From positions 6,468,621-6,532,620 of the forward strand of contig NC_087389.1 of NCBI RefSeq assembly GCF_963675165.1: DNA of 64,000 nt, in the 5' to 3' direction. The position numbers and the translations under genes are program-made. This DNA is from Halichondria panicea. Taxonomy: Eukaryota > Porifera > Demospongiae > Suberitida > Halichondriidae. How positions within the stretch are numbered: the stretch's first letter is position 1; each line of letters opens with the position of its first letter. Below the pieces are notes generated by a model, which saw only the letters and a list, made by a program, of their open reading frames with translations, was not told the origin of the DNA and ran no database searches. Of this stretch, positions 60,001 through 64,000 are shown in pieces.

Positions 60001-63000
60001 ATGGACAGCAGTTCTTCCACTGTAAACACTTTCTGACACACACTCTCAATGAAGAGATTCTCTCCCTCTGAGCATGACGCTAGGAGGTCTGTCATGGCCA
60101 GCAGCAAAGCTAGGTCATAATCACTGTCCTCAGCCTACACAAAGGAAGGTCATAAGCTATCACTGTGAGCACTCAAAGTTAGTGCTTGCAACAGCACAGC
60201 AAAACCATAATTGAGATTGCCAGATATTCATTGCCTTTACAGACTTGCAGTGAGCAAACTTGATTGCCATCATCATCATTACATTGCTCCACACCCCCTT
60301 GCCCAGCAGCAATAACCACATCCCATTGGCTACACCCCATTGGCGTACCTTGGCCAGCAGCCTCCTCCTCTCCTCCACGCGGTCATCATCCTCTCCTAGA
60401 ATATGGTCACAGAACTTGTCTCGTGTTTTGCTAAAGTACTTGATAATAAACGCTTGGTTACGTTTCACTGGCAGGTCCAGGCTCTCCACCTACACATAGG
60501 GGTTAAACTCGGGGGTTAAACACACGCCGTGGCTTGAGGGTTAATCCCTACGTACCTTGGCCATGGCCTGCAGTGTGAGTATGAGCTCAGCTCTGCCCTC
60601 TTCTCCCTGGTGAGCTATCAGGCCAAACAAACGCTCTACTTGTGCTTCAGTGACTTTGAGGCATATCTCAGTCCCTCCAGTGAAGACCTGTGTGAGCAGC
60701 TCTCCTATAGCCGGCACTGCGATCCCTATCTCCAGCAGGTCACCCATACGATCATAGATCCTGTGTGGGGGGATAGGGGGTCAGAGTACAGCACCGAGGC
60801 ATAGCTTGCTTACATTACTCATACTCCAAAAGTACATGAAAAAATAAAGAGATTCATAATTGCGTTTTATTATTAGTGCGTATTTAATTTAGCGTTAATT
60901 ACAAATTCGCTAAAATTCACTAAAATTAGTACCAGTTTATAATAGTAACAATAGTAATAGAGCGCACGCTTTTCTGGACCTGGAATAAACCATGGAGCTA
61001 CCAAACAGCTACCAAACACTACATTACATATGTTACTACCTTCTCTGGACGATGATATTGTCCCTAGTGAGAGCCTTGAGGAATCTGAAGCACTCCACAA
61101 ACACACTAGGAATGTCTGCCCCACCCGGTGTGCCCACAAACCCTCGCATTGTGCGTCTGTTGCTCCGCAGTGACGTATTATGTTTAGGGCTGTCAGATGA
61201 CTCTACCATCTCCATGGAGACCGTCTTGCTTGTGTGGATGACATAATTGATGACGTCCGACATGACACCTAATAATAGGAGATCACATGACATGTTAGCA
61301 TCATCACCATGGTTACCATAGTTATAGAGGATCTTTTGGTTCTGAGCATGAGAGAGTGTTTCATCCTCCCCCAGTGTGCACATCAGAGTGAAGCGACGGA
61401 GGGTTCGAATAATGGACGCCCTCTCAGTACTGCCAGCATCAATACTCATGTTCCTGTGAAGGCAATGGAATAACTCAGTCACACACTACACACTCCACAC
61501 ACCGCCCACACCACACTCCACACACACCTCCTCAGATTGGGTAGCTCCATGCGTATCTCCTCACACACACGCAGTGACTCTGGGGTCACTAATAGTTCGG
61601 TCTGAATAGCTTTCTGGAATAATGTGATCTCAGCAGAATAGCAACGATTCAGTAGCGCCAGACTCTCCTGTATCAGGTCGTCATGACGATACTCTGCCAG
61701 GTCTAGCAACAGCATCGGGAAGGTACGACCGATGTCACCATGGCAACCATCCTCTATGTAGTACTCACTCAGAGAGAACAGATAAGTCAGTCGATCACGT
61801 GCCAATTGAACGAGGCTGCAGCACAGGGGACAAAGGTCACGTACGTGATTAGCACAGGGGACAAAGGTTACATTACCACACAGTTCTGATAGTCTAAATT
61901 AAACGATTTTCTGAAGCTTAATAAGAAGGAGCTCATGATTATGCTCAAATCCCAAATTTGAAAATGGGTTCGACAAAATACTGGTATTTTGCAAAACAAG
62001 ATTTAACATTATCATCTGAAAGGCCTCTTTCTAAGCTTTCAGCATAAACAGACGTTATTGGACCAACGGAACTAAAGATGCAATATATAAGCAGACACTT
62101 ACATAGCGTTGTCATTGTCTAGTATCTCTTTAGCTGAGAGCCTCAAGAGACGCTCTAGTCCAAGAGATGGTGCATCAGTCTCGTCACTATTAGGGACACG
62201 TGCTAACAGGTTCACCACAGAGCCAACATCGTTCCTCCCCTCCACAACGGAATCTTGGAGCACTCGGAAGTCATAGATGAAGCGTTGGAGTCGGATATAG
62301 AAGCGGAAGTTGAGGAACAAGTCCACCACTTCCATACCCCTGTAACCATGGAAACACGTAGCTAATAGTTATATACTGACTACACAAACACACTTTTTCT
62401 TAATCTCAAAGATTGGTTTGTTCTGTTCTGTTTCCTGATATCGGCCGGTGCTGGCGAACGCCTTCTCTGCTTCCAGTACAACTACACACAGAGGAGATAG
62501 TTACATAATGACAGTAGTTACATAGTGACAGGACAGCTAGTGACATAGCGACATGACAGCTAGTGACATAACGACATGACAGCTAGTGACATAGTGACAC
62601 TTACCGAGTGTTTTCTTACTGTTGGTTGTGAAGGGTTTGTCTCTGAAACCATCGAGTACTTTAGTGAGAGGGACTAATATTTCATTGACGTCATCAGCAT
62701 CGTCATAGTAACCATACTGTACAAGCTGCTTGAGGACAGTCAGTATATCTGCTACTAGTCTGTTCTCAGCCGACTCCTCTGCCACAACCCTACAAGCAGT
62801 TCATATCATCTGTCAGTTAACACAAATGCCCACACACCCCCACCACACACACACACACACACGCCCACATACCCCCACCACACACACACACGCCCACATA
62901 CCCCCTATCTGCTACGCCCCCCAGATGCTGCAGTATCCATCCTCTCATATCCGGGAAGTGTATATTCTCCTCGCCAGTGAAGGCAATCGTGTCAGCCGTG

Positions 63001-63350
63001 CCCGTGTCCTTATAAGGATCCTCCACAATGCTCTCGTACACCTGTGAGGGTAAAGGTCAGAGTTCAAATACATAATAAAGGTCAGAGGACAAGGCTTAAC
63101 TCACGAAAGAGAGGGAGAGGTTCTCAAGGACATTCCTGTTGTTACCAATGTCCACGTACAACACTGTGGGGGGTGGGGTAATCATGGTGGGGGGTATACA
63201 TGTCATGTGACTTACCTATCATGAGCTCAACAAACTTTGATCTCAGACTAGGTCGGAGATCGTCATTTCTAGCACAGTTGAGAACAAGGTCAAAGTTCAT
63301 CCACCCTAGTTCGTCTTCTCCCAGTGAGCGAATGGCGTGGGCATTGTTCC

Positions 63351-63384
<34 letters not shown>

Positions 63385-64000
63385 GTGGGTGGGTGGGTGG
63401 GTGTACCTTGCAGAGCCTTGCAAACAGACTGAGTTGACTCTCAAGTAGTTCACATTCGTCCGTTGGCTCTCCCACCTATAGGGTCAAAGGTCAGGATAGG
63501 TGTACGCATTTTGACCCCCACCTTGCCGGCCACTAGTGTGAGGTCGCTCCATTCTTTTTGACCTGGTACTTGGAGATATATCCCAGTGGGCGTGGCATCT
63601 GGTCGTTCACTGGACACGCCCACTTCCAGTCTATAGAAGACCTCTCTTCCGTACGCCACTACCAGGTTATCCAGTATGACCCCTGTGAGCGTGTGGAGTG
63701 GGCGTGTGTGTGTGTGTGTGGTGGGTAGGGGACTTACTCTGAGTGGCTGGTATAGGTCTCCCGGCACACACACACAAGTTGCCAAGGAACTCCATGAACC
63801 GAGGGTCCTGTGTGGGCGTGTGTGTGTGTGGTGTAGTGTGGGCGTGTGCGGTGTGGGTGGTTGCTCACCTTCTTTGATATGAGTTGGTCTATCATGTAGT
63901 CGAGCTCTGATGCCGCTACTCTGGACACTATAGCCCTGTACATGCACACAAGTCACAACACACACTAGTCACACACACACACTAACTTACGCATTATCCT
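53322..64000 (-). CDS. ITPR: IP3 receptor-like Ca2+ release channel, 5' end outside window
   Basis: About 35 exons, 2130 aa visible; N-terminus (MIR / IP3-binding core) lies beyond 64000. Landmarks: LDYMIDQLISKK (63869-63935), FMEFLGNLCVC (63738-63807), LESQLSLFARLCK (63407-63475), LASCSEGENLFIE (59878-60133), the RIH-associated domain (LALKVLGLMC..., 57148-57525; 56621-56885), HELRDEVIENVKW (56017-56139), membrane exons (55676-55771, 55383-55613, 55136-55329, 54664-54851, 54472-54618), CFICGLPSHEFE with HDHNMWTYIYY (54219-54416), coiled coil (53653-53787) and the last exon 53322-53474. Products are tetrameric ER channels opened by IP3. The pore is odd: between LFCDTLYECFVSTI and LLYDVSFF the family's GGGVGD filter is absent and reads RYGLLENLGLIVPLV. 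The Cys/His zinc-finger-like linker (CxxC...H...H) after S6 is kept. The C-terminal tail is short and polar. Confidence 0.9.
53871..54092. mobile_element. 222-bp foldback MITE in IP3-receptor intron
   Basis: TCAAGGGCGTATAAAAGAAG, AGAGGGCATGCAACTCC and GTTCAAACGTGGGCGGA are inverted almost perfectly at the right (TCCGCCCACGTTTGAAC ... ACGCCCTTGA). The loop is AT-rich with TTTTTAGCATTTCATGCA. Arms of about 95 bp pair well, suggesting a recent copy. Confidence 0.9.
56518..56640. repeat. duplicated exon border in IP3-receptor intron
   Basis: CTAATTAACTCACCCACGGC + TTTAGTG occurs at 56524-56550 and again at 56609-56635. The second is the real minus-strand donor of the 56621-56885 exon. ACACCACCCACCCACACACA repeats fill the gap. 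Confidence 0.7.
56890..57135. repeat. CA / GGGGGCGGGGGTACATAAGA variable repeat
   Basis: Blocks of CA dinucleotides alternate with GGGG(C)GGGGGTACATAAGATA in about six units. They occupy nearly all of the intron between the two RIH-associated exons. Confidence 0.9.
63357..63400. repeat. GT microsatellite with GGGT tail
   Basis: GT run followed by (GGGT)n in an 56-bp intron of the IP3 receptor; on the coding strand it is a CA/ACCC run just before a splice acceptor. Confidence 0.85.

Noticed and set aside
1-64000. tRNA, rRNA or other structured RNA genes
   Set aside because: I looked for tRNA A/B-box patterns and conserved rRNA stretches by eye and found none convincing; a covariance-model search would be needed to exclude small ones.

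Overview
This window reads as eukaryotic, and specifically animal, nuclear DNA. It carries intron-rich genes with GT/AG splice sites, metazoan families (a KMT2E/SETD5-type PHD-SET protein, an IP3 receptor, an Ig/FN3 adhesion receptor, POLR2K), and many foldback (MITE-like) elements, minisatellites and GT/CA runs. A 2A-like 'NPGP' motif directly before a Death domain is an arrangement I know from sponge and sea-urchin innate-immunity genes. A demosponge is therefore my best guess; this is inference, not proof. All gene models were built by hand from splice signals and reading phase. Five of the six complete models close in frame over every exon I list, as does the short POLR2K model.

Layout: 1-6.7 kb is repeat-rich, dominated by a 4.5 kb foldback element with a 43-bp minisatellite. 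6.70-15.30 kb (+) is a 22-exon KMT2E/SETD5 homologue. 15.96-18.90 kb (-) is an 8-exon MYND zinc-finger protein of unknown role. 19.23-28.42 kb (+) is a composite gene: captured EHD exon, 2A-like motif, Death domain, dynamin-like GTPase and a basic nuclear-signal-like tail, with one 5.4 kb intron full of foldback elements. 29.35-39.59 kb (-) is a single-pass receptor with six Ig and three FN3 domains. 40.00-45.44 kb (+) is a PH-domain adaptor. 45.76-47.02 kb (-) is POLR2K. 47-53.3 kb holds minisatellites and possible unrecognised exons. 53.32-64 kb (-) is the C-terminal three quarters of an IP3 receptor that runs off the right edge.

Gene orientation alternates, with tail-to-tail and head-to-head pairs. 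Two head-to-head pairs share short intergenic regions: MYND gene/GTPase gene (322 bp, with an NRF1-type palindrome) and Ig receptor/PH adaptor (407 bp). The second pair encodes two proteins that both end in class I PDZ-ligand-like C-termini.

The most novel item is the EHD-2A-Death-GTPase gene, which looks like a stop-go recoded, possibly dual-targeted innate-immunity GTPase. Next is the IP3 receptor, whose pore lacks the family's Gly-rich selectivity filter.
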